NCBI RefSeq assembly: GCF_000173415.1
Contig: NZ_ABXW01000046.1
Coordinates: forward strand, 1 to 64,000
DNA: 64,000 nt
From: Providencia alcalifaciens DSM 30120
GTDB taxonomy: Bacteria > Pseudomonadota > Gammaproteobacteria > Enterobacterales > Enterobacteriaceae
Reading direction: 5' to 3'
The notes beneath the pieces are model-generated. The model was not told where the DNA came from. It saw only the letters and a list, made by a program, of their open reading frames with translations, and ran no database searches. Of this stretch, positions 37,014-47,320 are shown one piece after another (within the stretch, counting starts at the first letter, position 1; each line of letters opens with the position of its first letter). The position numbers and the translations under genes are program-made.

Positions 37014-39674
37014 ATGTCCGTAACTAATGTTACCGAACTCAATGAACTCGTTGCTCGTGTCAAAAAAGCTCAACGTGAATTTGCCAGCTTCTCTCAAGAA
37101 AAAGTCGACCGTATTTTCCGCGCTGCGGCTCTCGCTGCGGCTGATGCTCGAATTCCATTAGCTAAACTAGCCGTTGAAGAATCAGGTATGGGTATTGTGG
37201 AAGATAAAGTGATTAAAAACCACTTCGCTTCTGAGTATATCTATAACGCGTATAAAGACGAAAAAACCTGTGGCATTCTGTCTGAAGACCCAACCTTTGG
37301 CACCATTACTATTGCTGAACCTATTGGCATTATCTGCGGTATTGTCCCAACAACAAACCCAACGTCTACTGCCATTTTTAAATCTTTAATTAGCTTAAAA
37401 ACTCGTAATGCGATTATTTTTTCTCCACATCCGCGTGCTAAAATTGCGACTAACCGTGCGGCAGAAATCGTATTAAATGCAGCGATTGAAGCTGGTGCAC
37501 CAAAAGATATCATCGGTTGGATTGATTCCCCATCAGTCGAGCTGTCTAACGCATTAATGCATCACCCAGATATTAACCTAATCTTAGCAACCGGTGGTCC
37601 GGGCATGGTGAAAGCAGCATACAGCTCAGGTAAACCCGCTATTGGTGTAGGCGCAGGTAACACCCCTGTTGTTATTGATGAAACCGCCGATATCAAACGT
37701 GCCGTTGCGTCTATCTTGATGTCAAAAACTTTTGATAATGGTGTAATTTGCGCATCTGAGCAGTCAGTTGTCGTGGTTGATGCAGTTTATGATCAAGTTC
37801 GTGAGCGCTTTGCTACCCATGGCGGTTACCTACTACAAGGTAAAGAACTCAAAGCTGTCCAAAATATTATTTTAAAAGATGGTAACCTAAATGCAGCAAT
37901 CGTGGGTCAACCAGCATTTAAAATTGCAGAAATGGCAGGTATTGTCGTTCCTGAAACCACCAAAATTCTGATTGGCGAGGTAAAACTCATTGATGAATCA
38001 GAGCCTTTTGCCCATGAAAAACTTTCTCCACTTTTAGCAATGTATCGTGCTAAAAACTTTGAAGATGCAGTGGAAAAAGCAGAACAATTAGTTGAAATGG
38101 GCGGTATTGGTCATACGTCTTGCCTCTACACTGACCAAGATAACCAACATGCTCGAGTAAGCTATTTTGGCGAAAAAATGAAAACGGCACGTATTTTGAT
38201 TAATACCCCAGCATCTCAAGGCGGTATCGGTGACCTGTATAACTTTAAGTTAGCACCATCCTTAACCTTGGGTTGTGGTTCTTGGGGAGGTAACTCTATC
38301 TCCGAAAACGTAGGACCAAAACACTTAATCAACAAGAAAACCGTGGCAAAAAGAGCTGAAAATATGTTGTGGCATAAACTCCCTAATTCAATCTATTTCC
38401 GCCGTGGATGTCTTCCTATTGCTTTAGAAGAGATAGCCACTGATGGTGCAAAACGCGCCTTTATCGTCACCGATGGCTATTTATTCAATAATGGTTATGT
38501 CGATGAAATTGTTGATGTGCTGAAAAAACACCATATTGAAACGGATGTTTTCTTTGAAGTAGAAGCGGATCCTACCTTGTCTGTTGTACGTAAAGGCGCA
38601 GCTCAAATGCAAGCATTCCAACCGGATGTGATCATCGCATTAGGTGGTGGTTCCCCAATGGATGCCGCTAAGATCATGTGGGTCATGTACGAGCACCCAG
38701 AAACTCACTTTGAAGAATTAGCGTTACGCTTTATGGATATCCGTAAACGTATTCATAAATTCCCGAAAATGGGCGTAAAAGCAAAATTAGTGGCGATTAC
38801 AACCACGTCAGGTACAGGTTCTGAAGTTACACCATTTGCCGTTGTGACTGATGATAAAACAGGTCAAAAATACCCATTAGCAGACTACGCATTAACACCA
38901 AATATGGCGATTGTTGATGCAAACTTAGTCATGAACATGCCTAAATCGCTAACTGCATTTGGTGGGTTAGATGCCGTGACTCATGCCCTGGAATCTTATG
39001 TTTCTGTACTGGCGAATGAATTCTCTGACGGTCAAGCATTGAAAGCACTAAGCCTGTTAAAAGATTATCTGCCAGCAAGCTACCATGAAGGGGCGAAAAA
39101 CCCTGTAGCAAGAGAGCGGGTTCATAATGCAGCAACATTAGCGGGTATTGCATTTGCCAACGCCTTCTTAGGAGTTTGTCACTCCATGGCACATAAATTG
39201 GGGTCTGAATTCCATATTCCACATGGTTTAGCTAATGCCCTATTGATTTGTAACGTTATTCGTTTCAACGCAAATGATAACCCAACTAAGCAAACAGCAT
39301 TCAGCCAATACGATCGCCCTCAAGCTCGTCGTCAATATGCTGAGATTGCTGATCACTTAGGATTGACCAAAGCAGGCGACCGTACAGGTGAGAAAATTGA
39401 ACGTCTACTTGCTTGGCTAGAAGAGATGAAAGCGGATTTAGGTATTCCTAAATCTATTCGTGAAGCTGGTGTTGCCGAAGCGGACTTCTTAGCTCATTTA
39501 GATAAATTGTCTGAAGATGCGTTTGATGACCAATGTACTGGAGCTAACCCACGTTACCCGCTGATCTCTGAAATCAAACAACTGTTACTGGATTCTTACT
39601 ACGGACGTGAATTTACTGAAAAAGGCGCAGAACTTGCTGCACCTAAAGCAGAAAAGAAAAGCACGAAAAAATAG
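37014..39674 (+). CDS. adhE: Bifunctional acetaldehyde-CoA / alcohol dehydrogenase AdhE
   Basis: Reduces acetyl-CoA to acetaldehyde and then ethanol in fermentation, and assembles into spirosome filaments. The N-terminal aldehyde dehydrogenase (about residues 1-440) has the catalytic cysteine in DNGVICASEQS. The C-terminal iron-dependent alcohol dehydrogenase (about 450-870) has GGGSPMDAAKIMW, TTTSGTGSEVTPF and the iron ligands around GVCHSMAHKLG. ATG 37014 (MSVTNVTELNELV) follows AGGAG and matches the E. coli start; the frame opens 26 codons earlier but that part is leader. Length 886 aa. Confidence 0.98.
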   Translation: MSVTNVTELNELVARVKKAQREFASFSQEKVDRIFRAAALAAADARIPLAKLAVEESGMGIVEDKVIKNHFASEYIYNAYKDEKTCGILSEDPTFGTITIAEPIGIICGIVPTTNPTSTAIFKSLISLKTRNAIIFSPHPRAKIATNRAAEIVLNAAIEAGAPKDIIGWIDSPSVELSNALMHHPDINLILATGGPGMVKAAYSSGKPAIGVGAGNTPVVIDETADIKRAVASILMSKTFDNGVICASEQSVVVVDAVYDQVRERFATHGGYLLQGKELKAVQNIILKDGNLNAAIVGQPAFKIAEMAGIVVPETTKILIGEVKLIDESEPFAHEKLSPLLAMYRAKNFEDAVEKAEQLVEMGGIGHTSCLYTDQDNQHARVSYFGEKMKTARILINTPASQGGIGDLYNFKLAPSLTLGCGSWGGNSISENVGPKHLINKKTVAKRAENMLWHKLPNSIYFRRGCLPIALEEIATDGAKRAFIVTDGYLFNNGYVDEIVDVLKKHHIETDVFFEVEADPTLSVVRKGAAQMQAFQPDVIIALGGGSPMDAAKIMWVMYEHPETHFEELALRFMDIRKRIHKFPKMGVKAKLVAITTTSGTGSEVTPFAVVTDDKTGQKYPLADYALTPNMAIVDANLVMNMPKSLTAFGGLDAVTHALESYVSVLANEFSDGQALKALSLLKDYLPASYHEGAKNPVARERVHNAATLAGIAFANAFLGVCHSMAHKLGSEFHIPHGLANALLICNVIRFNANDNPTKQTAFSQYDRPQARRQYAEIADHLGLTKAGDRTGEKIERLLAWLEEMKADLGIPKSIREAGVAEADFLAHLDKLSEDAFDDQCTGANPRYPLISEIKQLLLDSYYGREFTEKGAELAAPKAEKKSTKK

Positions 39675-39708
39675 TTAGCATTCTAATGGTATAGCCATTA
39701 ATCGATAA

Positions 39709-39762
39709 AAAGGCTTCAAAAGATTTAGGATCCCCCTAACGCTTTTGGAGCCTTTATCTTTA
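39709..39762 (+). terminator. adhE terminator
   Basis: AAAGGCTTCAAAAG (39709-39722) and CTTTTGGAGCCTTT (39742-39755) pair almost fully. An inner TTAGG/CCTAA stem lies within the loop and T-rich sequence follows. Confidence 0.75.
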
Positions 39763-40162
39763 TTCAAACATCCCAAAGATGGATATATGATAAAATCACC
39801 GCCCTAACCACCTTACGATTATTTGTCTAAGCAGTCGTCTTCTCTCATTGCAGCATTCGTTTATTCCACAATACCGTCGTTAGAATATCACCTATAAATT
39901 AGGTTGGTCTCATCAGACTTATTGATAACCCAAATATAAACCTTGGTATATGTATTTCCGAAATATAACCACGCTGCGGTATCAGCTAACTTGAGTCACT
40001 TTATTGAAAACAGTTGAAATGCTTAGTAAAGCACCAATAAGGATCAATTTCATAAAACCTTTTATATTTATGTTAAGTCCCATCCAGAAAAACATGAGTC
40101 TATAAATGAACTCTTTTCAATCAACCATGACCTTTTCTTTTCTCGGGACGACATAAATTGAT
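39763..40162. other. Gene-free region before the chaperone gene
   Basis: About 400 AT-rich bases with no ORF, repeat or RNA I can support. It presumably holds the promoter for the downstream gene. Confidence 0.5.
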
Positions 40163-40867
40163 ATGAAAAAACTGGCTGATTTTACCTATTTAATTTTACT
40201 GTGCTTGAGCTTTTCAGCCTACAGCGTGGGCTTACGTCTGGAACCAACAAGATTAATATTAAACAGTGATCACCCCTCCACCACATTCACGGTGATTAAT
40301 GGGGATTCAATCCCCTATTTCATTCAGGCTACCGTGACTGAACAAATTGAAGGTACGAAGTCACCTTATTTTTTGGTTACCCCCTACTTATTTCGATTAG
40401 AAGCAAACAATCAGTCTAGCGCTCGCGTATTATTAAAAAATAACAGTGAATTACCAGCCGATAGAGAATCTCTTTTCTTTTTAAATACACGCGCTATTCC
40501 AGCAGAAAAACACCTTCGAGAGCGAGCAAATAAGACTAAACCCACGTTTGTCACCAACATCTTCATTAAAGTATTTTATCGACCTAGTCATCTCAGTGCT
40601 CCCAATAGCCATATTTTCCAGCGAGTGACTCTTCACCAACAACAAAAAATGTGGAAATTTAATAATCCAACACCTTACTATCTAACTGTTGTAAATATTA
40701 AATATAACCAGAAAAACTATAATAAAAGCCTGATATTGGCATCATTTAGTGATACAGAAATACCCAATATTCAAGGAAATATTTTCCAAGCTCAATGGCA
40801 AATGATTAATGATTTTGGTGGGCTTTCCGACGAGTTCACTTACCTACCAGCTATTGTCACTGAATAA
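40163..40867 (+). CDS. Orphan PapD-like fimbrial chaperone
   Basis: A periplasmic pilus-assembly chaperone by fold. A signal peptide (LADFTYLILLCLSFSAYSVG) precedes the N-terminal immunoglobulin domain with LRLEPTRLIL, FTVINGDSIPYFIQATV, SARVLLKNNSELPADRESLF and FVTNIFIKVFYRPSHL. The conserved Arg and Lys that anchor a subunit's C-terminus appear to be those in EPTR and FIKVFYRP. Length, 234 aa, is normal. No usher, subunit or adhesin gene is beside it, so its client must be elsewhere or the operon is lost. It is AT-rich compared with adhE. Confidence 0.82.
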   Translation: MKKLADFTYLILLCLSFSAYSVGLRLEPTRLILNSDHPSTTFTVINGDSIPYFIQATVTEQIEGTKSPYFLVTPYLFRLEANNQSSARVLLKNNSELPADRESLFFLNTRAIPAEKHLRERANKTKPTFVTNIFIKVFYRPSHLSAPNSHIFQRVTLHQQQKMWKFNNPTPYYLTVVNIKYNQKNYNKSLILASFSDTEIPNIQGNIFQAQWQMINDFGGLSDEFTYLPAIVTE

Positions 40868-41504
40868 GGCATTAAACGCGTTCAGCCTGGATAAAAAGCG
40901 ATGAATGATAGCTAACTCAACTACATCCACTAGCCCGTGACAACAGCGTATCGATGAGGAAAGATAGTACAGAGAGGACATTCACAGTTACCTTAGCTTC
41001 CCCTAGCTAAATGGAAACATGAAGAAATGGCTAGACGTTATAATCTCGTTGTCACCTTATGAACAAAAGCAGTCGATTTTATTCCAGTCAATGCTCTTTT
41101 CATTAGTCTTCGTTTCACTGCCATGAGCATATAATCAACCCTACCTTATATTCCTATTACCGTAGGCGTATTCCAAAGCAAAGAAACAATAATAAAAACT
41201 TGTCGTTTTTAAGATTTGAGATGTTAAATTTCATTACGCGCTACCATTTAAGCACATTTGCATTTTTTGATTATAGGATAATGTGTTCATGTATAAAATT
41301 AATCCACTAAAAAGCCCCATGTTAAAAACATGAGGCTTATCAAATTTTATTCAATCCGTTTTAAACTTTTTTTTGTTACGAACCATTATTAACTACAAGT
41401 AGATTGAGTATTTTATTAATTTATTTACCTTATTTGACAAAAATGTCTTAATAACCTGATATTCCTATTTGTAAACTATATGCCTAATTAATCTTAATCT
41501 TCAT
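40868..41504. other. Gene-free region between the chaperone gene and tdk
   Basis: A 637-base stretch with no credible ORF. It may contain decayed remains of genes once linked to the chaperone, but I could not identify any. A hairpin with AAGCCCCATGTT and AACATGAGGCTT arms lies at 41312-41337, and a T run on the minus strand makes it a candidate tdk terminator. Confidence 0.5.
41309..41338 (-). terminator. Candidate tdk terminator
   Basis: AAGCCCCATGTT and AACATGAGGCTT form a stem with one mismatch. The minus strand then reads CTTTTTAG. It lies about 170 bases past the tdk stop. Confidence 0.55.
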
Positions 41505-42134
41505 TTATTTGAAGTTAAACGGTGTTTTCTCTATCGCGCCACTATTCATTAATTGAGCTTGTTTGATAGCATCGGAGTAATGTTTGCGACAGACTGAGAT
41601 ATACTTTTCATTTCCACCAATATCCACCTGTGCTCCTTCATATACTGGTATACCATCACCACCAATGCGTAAAACTTTATTTGCCTTACGCCCGCAATAA
41701 CAGACGGTTTTTAACTCAACTAATTTATCTGCCCACGCTAATAAATACTGACTTCCTGCAAACAATTCCCCAGAAAAATCCGTACGCAAACCATAGCAAA
41801 GCACTGGAATGTCTAAATTATCGACTACATCACATAATTGTTCTACTTGCTGTTTTGTCAAAAATTGGCATTCGTCAATAAGCACACAATGTACTTTCTG
41901 AACACTATTTTCATTTTTGATAATTTCCGCCATATCCGTTATAGGCGAAAATAATAACGCATCTGCAGATAACCCTATCCGAGAAGACACCTTGCCATGA
42001 CTAAAACGATTATCAATTTCAGCGGTAAAAATCAAAGTACGCATTCCACGTTCGTGGTAGTTATAGGAAGATTGTAATAATGAAGTCGATTTACCTGCAT
42101 TCATTGCAGAATAATAGAAGTAGAGCTGTGCCAT
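41505..42134 (-). CDS. tdk: Thymidine kinase
   Basis: Phosphorylates thymidine in the salvage pathway. P-loop [16 protein letters not shown], Walker [11 protein letters not shown], lasso region with the zinc site in VCYCGRKA and CRKHY. ATG 42134 (MAQLYFYYS) matches the family start and follows AGGA; the frame opens 14 codons earlier. Length 209 aa (E. coli 205). Divergent from hns, as in E. coli. Confidence 0.96.
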   Translation of the reverse strand: MAQLYFYYSAMNAGKSTSLLQSSYNYHERGMRTLIFTAEIDNRFSHGKVSSRIGLSADALLFSPITDMAEIIKNENSVQKVHCVLIDECQFLTKQQVEQLCDVVDNLDIPVLCYGLRTDFSGELFAGSQYLLAWADKLVELKTVCYCGRKANKVLRIGGDGIPVYEGAQVDIGGNEKYISVCRKHYSDAIKQAQLMNSGAIEKTPFNFK

Positions 42135-42659
42135 TGGGCGGTTTCCTAAAAATAATGTTTCAGAATATTTTAGCATAAAGGCATTTTAAGATTAACTGAA
42201 ACTCTATGCTGATAAGTAAGTGTATGAATTTCCGCCCATCACTATGTTAAATTAGTGACTTTAAGTCACATTCTTTTTGTGTGCTAGACAATTAATCTCA
42301 AACTGATATTAACTTTCCTTGGTATAGCCATTGGCACATATTGCTAATTTTATTATGTCAAAAAAAGAAAATTTACGTTAAAGACATCCATTGATACATC
42401 CCCAAACAAAAGGTAATGCTTATCATGAGCCTATTAATATAAATTTTATTGGCATTTCCTAATTACCTTTTTTCATTAGTTCCGTTATTGATAATAGCGA
42501 AATTTATAGCAACGAAAATTTTTATAATTCTTTTGTAAAAAAATTGCATTCGTTAAAGATAACTTTTAAACTACGAAAGTAATTTAGCTATTGCAGAATT
42601 TAAAATAGCACTCTATTATTACTGTACACATGCCAACATATAAAATTGAGACCAGGAAA
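42135..42659. promoter_or_regulatory. tdk/hns intergenic region
   Basis: About 525 AT-rich bases between the divergent genes, with many A and T tracts likely to be curved. An inverted repeat GTGAC-TTTAA-GTCAC lies at 42255-42269, one base too widely spaced for a CRP site. hns is autoregulated in E. coli and binds curved AT-rich DNA, so this region is a likely target. No gene is seen. Confidence 0.5.
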
Positions 42660-43070
42660 ATGAGCGAATCATTAAAAGCCTTAAATAACATCCGTACTCT
42701 TCGTGCTCAAGCACGTGAAGTTACTTTAGAATCTTTAGAAGAAATGCTGGAAAAATTAACCGTCGTTGTTGATGAGCGTCGTGAAGAAGAAAGCCAAGCT
42801 CGCGCTGAAGTCGAAGAACGTAATCGTAAACTAGAAAAAGTTCGCGAAATGATTTTAGAACAAGGCGTAGATTTAAATGACCTTCTGCAAACTATGGATT
42901 CAGGTAAAAGCACTAGCACCCGCGCTAAACGTGCAGCTCGTCCAGCAAAATATAAATATGTTGATGAGAACGGCGAAACTAAAACTTGGACAGGCCAAGG
43001 TCGTACTCCAGCAGTAATTAAAGTTGCAATCGAAGAACAAGGTAAATCTTTAGACGATTTCTTAATCTAA
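42660..43070 (+). CDS. hns: Histone-like nucleoid-structuring protein H-NS
   Basis: Nucleoid protein that silences AT-rich and foreign DNA. An N-terminal coiled-coil oligomerisation region ([20 protein letters not shown], then a charged helix with [18 protein letters not shown]) leads through a basic linker to the DNA-binding domain [27 protein letters not shown]. The QGR motif contacts the minor groove. ATG 42660 follows AGGA and matches the E. coli start. 136 aa (E. coli 137). Confidence 0.97.
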   Translation: MSESLKALNNIRTLRAQAREVTLESLEEMLEKLTVVVDERREEESQARAEVEERNRKLEKVREMILEQGVDLNDLLQTMDSGKSTSTRAKRAARPAKYKYVDENGETKTWTGQGRTPAVIKVAIEEQGKSLDDFLI

Positions 43071-43092
43071 GATTAACAACCTTTCAAATTCT

Positions 43093-43121
43093 AAACACCC
43101 TTTTTATAAGGGTGTTTTTAT
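43093..43121 (+). terminator. hns terminator
   Basis: AAACACCCT (43093-43101) and AGGGTGTTT (43109-43117) form the stem, followed by T residues. Confidence 0.85.
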
Positions 43122-43380
43122 TTATAACAACCCCAATATTATCCATCCTTCATCTTTCCTAATCCGTTTTTCTTCATCCAGCGCTAATCAAAAATAATAG
43201 TACAAAATAAAATATAGCGTTAAAGTAAAGTTACGTAATCTCATCAGATAAAATTCTTGAACTCTCCTTGATAGGTCTTACGCTAATTAATTCACACGCG
43301 ACACAGGTGTTATAGATTTATATTATATCACTGACATTTAATGACACTTAAAATCCGAATACTCCCTTTATAGATTTGTA
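43122..43380. other. Region between hns and galU terminators
   Basis: About 260 AT-rich bases between two convergent genes. I see no gene or repeat in it. Confidence 0.5.
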
Positions 43381-43381
43381 T

Positions 43382-43414
43382 AAAAAAAGCTAACCATTTT
43401 GGTTAGCTTTTTAT
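43382..43414. terminator. galU terminator
   Basis: AAAAAGCTAACC (43384-43395) and GGTTAGCTTTTT (43401-43412) form a 12-bp stem. It works on both strands and lies 25 bases past the galU stop. Confidence 0.88.
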
Positions 43415-43436
43415 ACGCATAAAGGGAGTTTATCTA

Positions 43437-44366
43437 TTAATTAGATTTCGCAGTAGTATCTAAATTAGCGGCTAACTCTTGAATCCATGCGGAAAAATCA
43501 TTTCCTAACGTATCGTGTTGCATGCCATATTCTACGAAGGCTTTCATGTAACCTAATTTATTTCCGCAGTCATGGCTTTTACCACATAAGTGGTAAGCTT
43601 CAACAGGTTCTTTATTTTCCATCATTAAAGCGATGGCATCTGTTAATTGAATTTCGTCGCCAGCACCTGGGGCAGTTTTTGCCAATGCATCCCAAATTTT
43701 TTCAGATAATACATAACGCCCTACAATTGATAAATTTGATGGCGCTTCATCACGCTTAGGTTTTTCAACCATACGAGAAATAGGTTTACTATCGCCTGGT
43801 TGTAATGTCACACCATTACAATCCACAATCCCATAGTTAGAAACATCTTCTTCTGGTACTGGCTCAACTAAAATTTGGCTAGCTCCTGTTGTTTCATAAT
43901 GTTCTAACATCTCTTTAAGATTGAACTTCGTTAAATCGGTGCTGTAGCGATCTAAAATAACGTCAGGAAGAATGACGGCAAAAGGTTCGTTACCCACTAA
44001 TGGCTTAGCACATAGAATCGCATGTCCCAAACCTTTAGCAATACCTTGGCGCGTTTGCATAATCGTCACATGGCTTGGACAAATAGACTTAACCTCATCC
44101 AACAGTTGGCGTTTCACACGCGCTTCTAAGATAGCTTCAAGTTCAAAGCTCGTATCGAAGTGGTTTTCAATAGAATTTTTAGATGAGTGTGTTACTAACA
44201 CAATTTCATTAATCCCAGCAGCAATACACTCATTAACTACATATTGGATTAAAGGCTTATCCACAACAGGTAACATCTCTTTCGGGATCGCTTTCGTTGC
44301 AGGAAGCATCCGTGTTCCTAAACCCGCTACAGGGATTACCGCTTTACGCACCTTGCGTTTGATCAT
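43437..44366 (-). CDS. galU: UTP-glucose-1-phosphate uridylyltransferase
   Basis: Makes UDP-glucose for lipopolysaccharide core, osmoregulated glucans and galactose use. The nucleotide-binding start is [20 protein letters not shown]. Conserved [24 protein letters not shown] and MVEKP follow. 309 aa against 302 in E. coli. GGAG precedes the start. Its position after hns and next to rssB is as in E. coli. Confidence 0.97.
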   Translation of the reverse strand: MIKRKVRKAVIPVAGLGTRMLPATKAIPKEMLPVVDKPLIQYVVNECIAAGINEIVLVTHSSKNSIENHFDTSFELEAILEARVKRQLLDEVKSICPSHVTIMQTRQGIAKGLGHAILCAKPLVGNEPFAVILPDVILDRYSTDLTKFNLKEMLEHYETTGASQILVEPVPEEDVSNYGIVDCNGVTLQPGDSKPISRMVEKPKRDEAPSNLSIVGRYVLSEKIWDALAKTAPGAGDEIQLTDAIALMMENKEPVEAYHLCGKSHDCGNKLGYMKAFVEYGMQHDTLGNDFSAWIQELAANLDTTAKSN

Positions 44367-44523
44367 CTTGAGAACTCCGAAAATTTAATAAGCACCATTT
44401 ATCTTGTCAATAAACTATACTGGTGCGTTTTTAGTGCGCGCCAGTATATCAGGATTCATTATTGAATAAATAGAGATAGCCCCATTTAAGATAAATAGAA
44501 CCCATATTCATTAAATACATGCA

Positions 44524-45540
44524 TTATTTCTGAGCATCAGGATTAAACATCAGCTTAATTTTTTGATTCGAATTATGAATAAGACATCTCCAATTCTCAC
44601 CTTGAAAATCTAATCGATTTGAATGGTATGTTTTCAAGGTGCCCAATGGAATGTTGCGCGCTAAGTGGTAGTGCTCATTCCCCGTGGTAATATCAGCTTC
44701 GAGCCCTGCACTCGCCAAAATCACACTTTTGGACTTAGTATTAAAGTAACCAAGCAGCAAAGGAAACTGACCTGAAAAACCTGACTCTTCAAGTAGATGA
44801 TTTATTTGGTTAATAATGTTATCAATTTGAGGCAATTTTTTATCTCGGTTATTTACTGCGCTCTTGAGCAAATCATTAAATACCACTCTAATTAAAAAAG
44901 CCGCCATGATACCTTCATGCGGAGAACGCTCTATATCGATACAATAAAAGCCAATTTGTTCTTCTGATATTGCTGCAATATCCAACAGTAAACCAAAACG
45001 ATTCGCTTCATTTAATTGTCTATAGTTTATCTTATAGCCATTAATGACCTGTACAACGGGAGGTTGCAACTGTTTTAAAATGGCCAACATATCCAGCTTG
45101 TCATTATTTAGAATATTCGAAATATTTTGTATTTCATTCTCAATCAATGCTTCGGGATCATATTGTTCAGGATACAACGCCGCATGGATCGTCACTTTGA
45201 CTTCATCAAGATTTTTTATCGGCTTCAATAGTGCATCTTTCGCTCCAAGGCGAAACATGCGATCCAATTGAGTAAAATCCGTCGTTGCTGATATGACAAT
45301 CACTGGCACATTAATATTGCGTTCTACCAGTTCTGCCATAAACGCTTCCCCGTTCATGACGGGCATATTTAGGTCACATAAAATCACATCAGGTTTCACC
45401 TGCTGTTGCGTGATCAGTTCAAGTGCAAGCGCACCATTATCCGCGATATAGACGTCGGTTTCTAAACTTTCGAGGTATTCACGAAGAATAGTACAAAAAA
45501 TTTTTTCATCTTCAACTATGAGTATTTTTCTATTTTTCAT
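44524..45540 (-). CDS. rssB: RpoS-degradation adaptor / response regulator RssB
   Basis: Delivers the stationary-phase sigma factor RpoS to ClpXP. The receiver domain (residues 1 to about 120) has the acidic pocket VEDE, the phospho-acceptor Asp56 in VILCDLNMPVMNG, and the lysine of ALLKPIKN. The C-terminal half is a degenerate PP2C-like domain (LQPPVVQVINGYKINYRQL, LLDIAAISEEQIGFYCIDIE, QFPLLLGYFN). 338 aa against 337 in E. coli. Similarity is moderate but covers the whole length, and the place next to galU agrees. Confidence 0.93.
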   Translation of the reverse strand: MKNRKILIVEDEKIFCTILREYLESLETDVYIADNGALALELITQQQVKPDVILCDLNMPVMNGEAFMAELVERNINVPVIVISATTDFTQLDRMFRLGAKDALLKPIKNLDEVKVTIHAALYPEQYDPEALIENEIQNISNILNNDKLDMLAILKQLQPPVVQVINGYKINYRQLNEANRFGLLLDIAAISEEQIGFYCIDIERSPHEGIMAAFLIRVVFNDLLKSAVNNRDKKLPQIDNIINQINHLLEESGFSGQFPLLLGYFNTKSKSVILASAGLEADITTGNEHYHLARNIPLGTLKTYHSNRLDFQGENWRCLIHNSNQKIKLMFNPDAQK

Positions 45541-45657
45541 ATCATACCTACCACGACTACCCTGGTTTAATAAGTCATATATTGTGACAACAATAGTTAT
45601 ATCGCAAAATCATTAACGACTATATTTTTTAAGTATAGTTATTTTATCGAGAAAAGA

Positions 45658-46137
45658 ATGAACCAATCTTTAAAAAATAATTGTAGTTGCGGTCATCCTC
45701 TGCCGTTTGACCAATGCTGCTCTCCGCTGATATCTGGGCAGACTATTGCTGAAACTCCAGAGCAATTAATGCGCTCACGATACAGTGCTTATGTTCACCG
45801 AGATGCAGATTACCTCATTAAAACATGGCACCCAGATTGCCAAGCACAAGAGTGGCGCGATGCTATCGTAGAAAGTTTTGAACAAACTGAATGGCTAGGA
45901 CTGCGTGTCATTAGTTCTTCTCATGCTAAAAATCCTGACGAAGCTTATGTCGAATTTTCGGCTTGCTTTATTGATGAAAAAGCTGATCATAAACAGCTTA
46001 TTCACGAACGTTCCCGTTTTCTTCGCATTGATGCACAGTGGTATTACATTGATGGAATAACACCAAAAGTTGGGCGTAATGATAACTGCCCATGCGGCTC
46101 AGGAAAAAAATTCAAGAAGTGCTGCGATAGTTATTAA
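45658..46137 (+). CDS. ychJ: YchJ family SEC-C motif protein
   Basis: A 159-aa UPF0225 protein with a cysteine cluster at each end: [13 protein letters not shown] near the N-terminus and [18 protein letters not shown] at the C-terminus, the SEC-C zinc motif. The middle is an NTF2-like domain ([20 protein letters not shown]). Function is unknown. Between rssB and purU, as in E. coli. Confidence 0.93.
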   Translation: MNQSLKNNCSCGHPLPFDQCCSPLISGQTIAETPEQLMRSRYSAYVHRDADYLIKTWHPDCQAQEWRDAIVESFEQTEWLGLRVISSSHAKNPDEAYVEFSACFIDEKADHKQLIHERSRFLRIDAQWYYIDGITPKVGRNDNCPCGSGKKFKKCCDSY

Positions 46138-46226
46138 TTCTCTGTTTATCAATTCGCATATTCTTTGCACATATTACGATGAGTCTAAATTATTGGACTT
46201 TTGTTAGTTAAGGATTAGGCAGTTCC

Positions 46227-47075
46227 ATGCAACACAAAAACGTACAGAAAAAAATTCTCAGAACTATTTGCCCTGATGCTAAGGGATTAATCGCCAAAAT
46301 TACCAATATCTGCTACAAACACCAGCTTAACATTATCCAAAATAATGAATTTGTCGATCACCGCACTGGTCGTTTTTTTATGAGAACGGAACTGGAAGGC
46401 ATTTTTAACGACGAAACATTGCTAGCAGATTTAGATGATGCGTTGCCAGAAGGTTCTAAGCGTGAATTAAACTCTGCGGGACGCCGCCGCATTGTCGTTA
46501 TGGTTACCAAAGAAGCTCACTGTCTTGGTGATCTCCTCATGAAGAGTGCTTATGATGGGTTAGATGTGGAAATTGCCGCCGTTATTGGCAACCACGACAC
46601 GCTAAAAAATCTTGTCGAACAATTTGGCATTCCTTTCCATCATATCAGCCACGAAGGATTAACTCGTGATCAACATGACGAGAAATTAACTGCTCAGATT
46701 GATCAGTACCAACCTGACTATGTTGTACTGGCAAAATATATGCGTGTACTAACACCTGCCTTCGTTCAGCGCTATCCAAACCAAATTATTAATATTCATC
46801 ATTCATTCTTACCTGCATTCATTGGTGCACGTCCTTATCACCAAGCCTATGAGCGCGGTGTGAAAATCATTGGGGCGACAGCCCACTTTGTGAATGATAA
46901 TTTAGATGAAGGCCCTATCATCACGCAAAACGTTATCAACGTAGATCATACTTTCACTGCGGATGATATGATGCGCGCTGGTCGTGATGTTGAAAAAAAC
47001 GTGCTGAGCCATGCCTTATACTGGGTTCTCGCACAACGTGTCTTTGTTTACGGTAATCGGACAATTATTTTATAA
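46227..47075 (+). CDS. purU: Formyltetrahydrofolate deformylase
   Basis: Hydrolyses 10-formyl-THF to formate and THF, supplying formate to PurT and balancing one-carbon pools. An N-terminal ACT domain (RTICPDAKGLIAKITNICYK, FFMRTELEGIF) is followed by the formyltransferase fold with INIHHSFLPAFIGARPYHQA and KIIGATAHFV. 282 aa (E. coli 280), nearly collinear with E. coli throughout. The start follows GGATTAGG. Confidence 0.97.
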   Translation: MQHKNVQKKILRTICPDAKGLIAKITNICYKHQLNIIQNNEFVDHRTGRFFMRTELEGIFNDETLLADLDDALPEGSKRELNSAGRRRIVVMVTKEAHCLGDLLMKSAYDGLDVEIAAVIGNHDTLKNLVEQFGIPFHHISHEGLTRDQHDEKLTAQIDQYQPDYVVLAKYMRVLTPAFVQRYPNQIINIHHSFLPAFIGARPYHQAYERGVKIIGATAHFVNDNLDEGPIITQNVINVDHTFTADDMMRAGRDVEKNVLSHALYWVLAQRVFVYGNRTIIL

Positions 47076-47169
47076 CAGAGCATTTCAGTTATTAATTACA
47101 TTAATTTGTTGATTTATCATGCGTTAAGATTAAAAATCCAGCATTCAGATATTTTTTTTCAATTAATAC

Positions 47170-47197
47170 TTTACAGGGGCGCGTCATTTGATATGAT
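47170..47197 (+). promoter_or_regulatory. tRNA-Tyr promoter
   Basis: TTTACA (47170-47175) and TATGAT (47192-47197) with a 16-base spacer, then a GC-rich discriminator (GCCGCCCGC) typical of stable-RNA promoters under stringent control. Confidence 0.7.
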
Positions 47198-47234
47198 GCC
47201 GCCCGCTGTGAACGATTACAGCAATTCAAAATCT

Positions 47235-47319
<85 letters not shown>

Positions 47320-47320
47320 T

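Noticed and set aside
42255-42269. CRP site between tdk and hns
   Set aside because: GTGAC-TTTAA-GTCAC looks similar, but the half-sites are one base too far apart for CRP. It is kept only as an unexplained inverted repeat.
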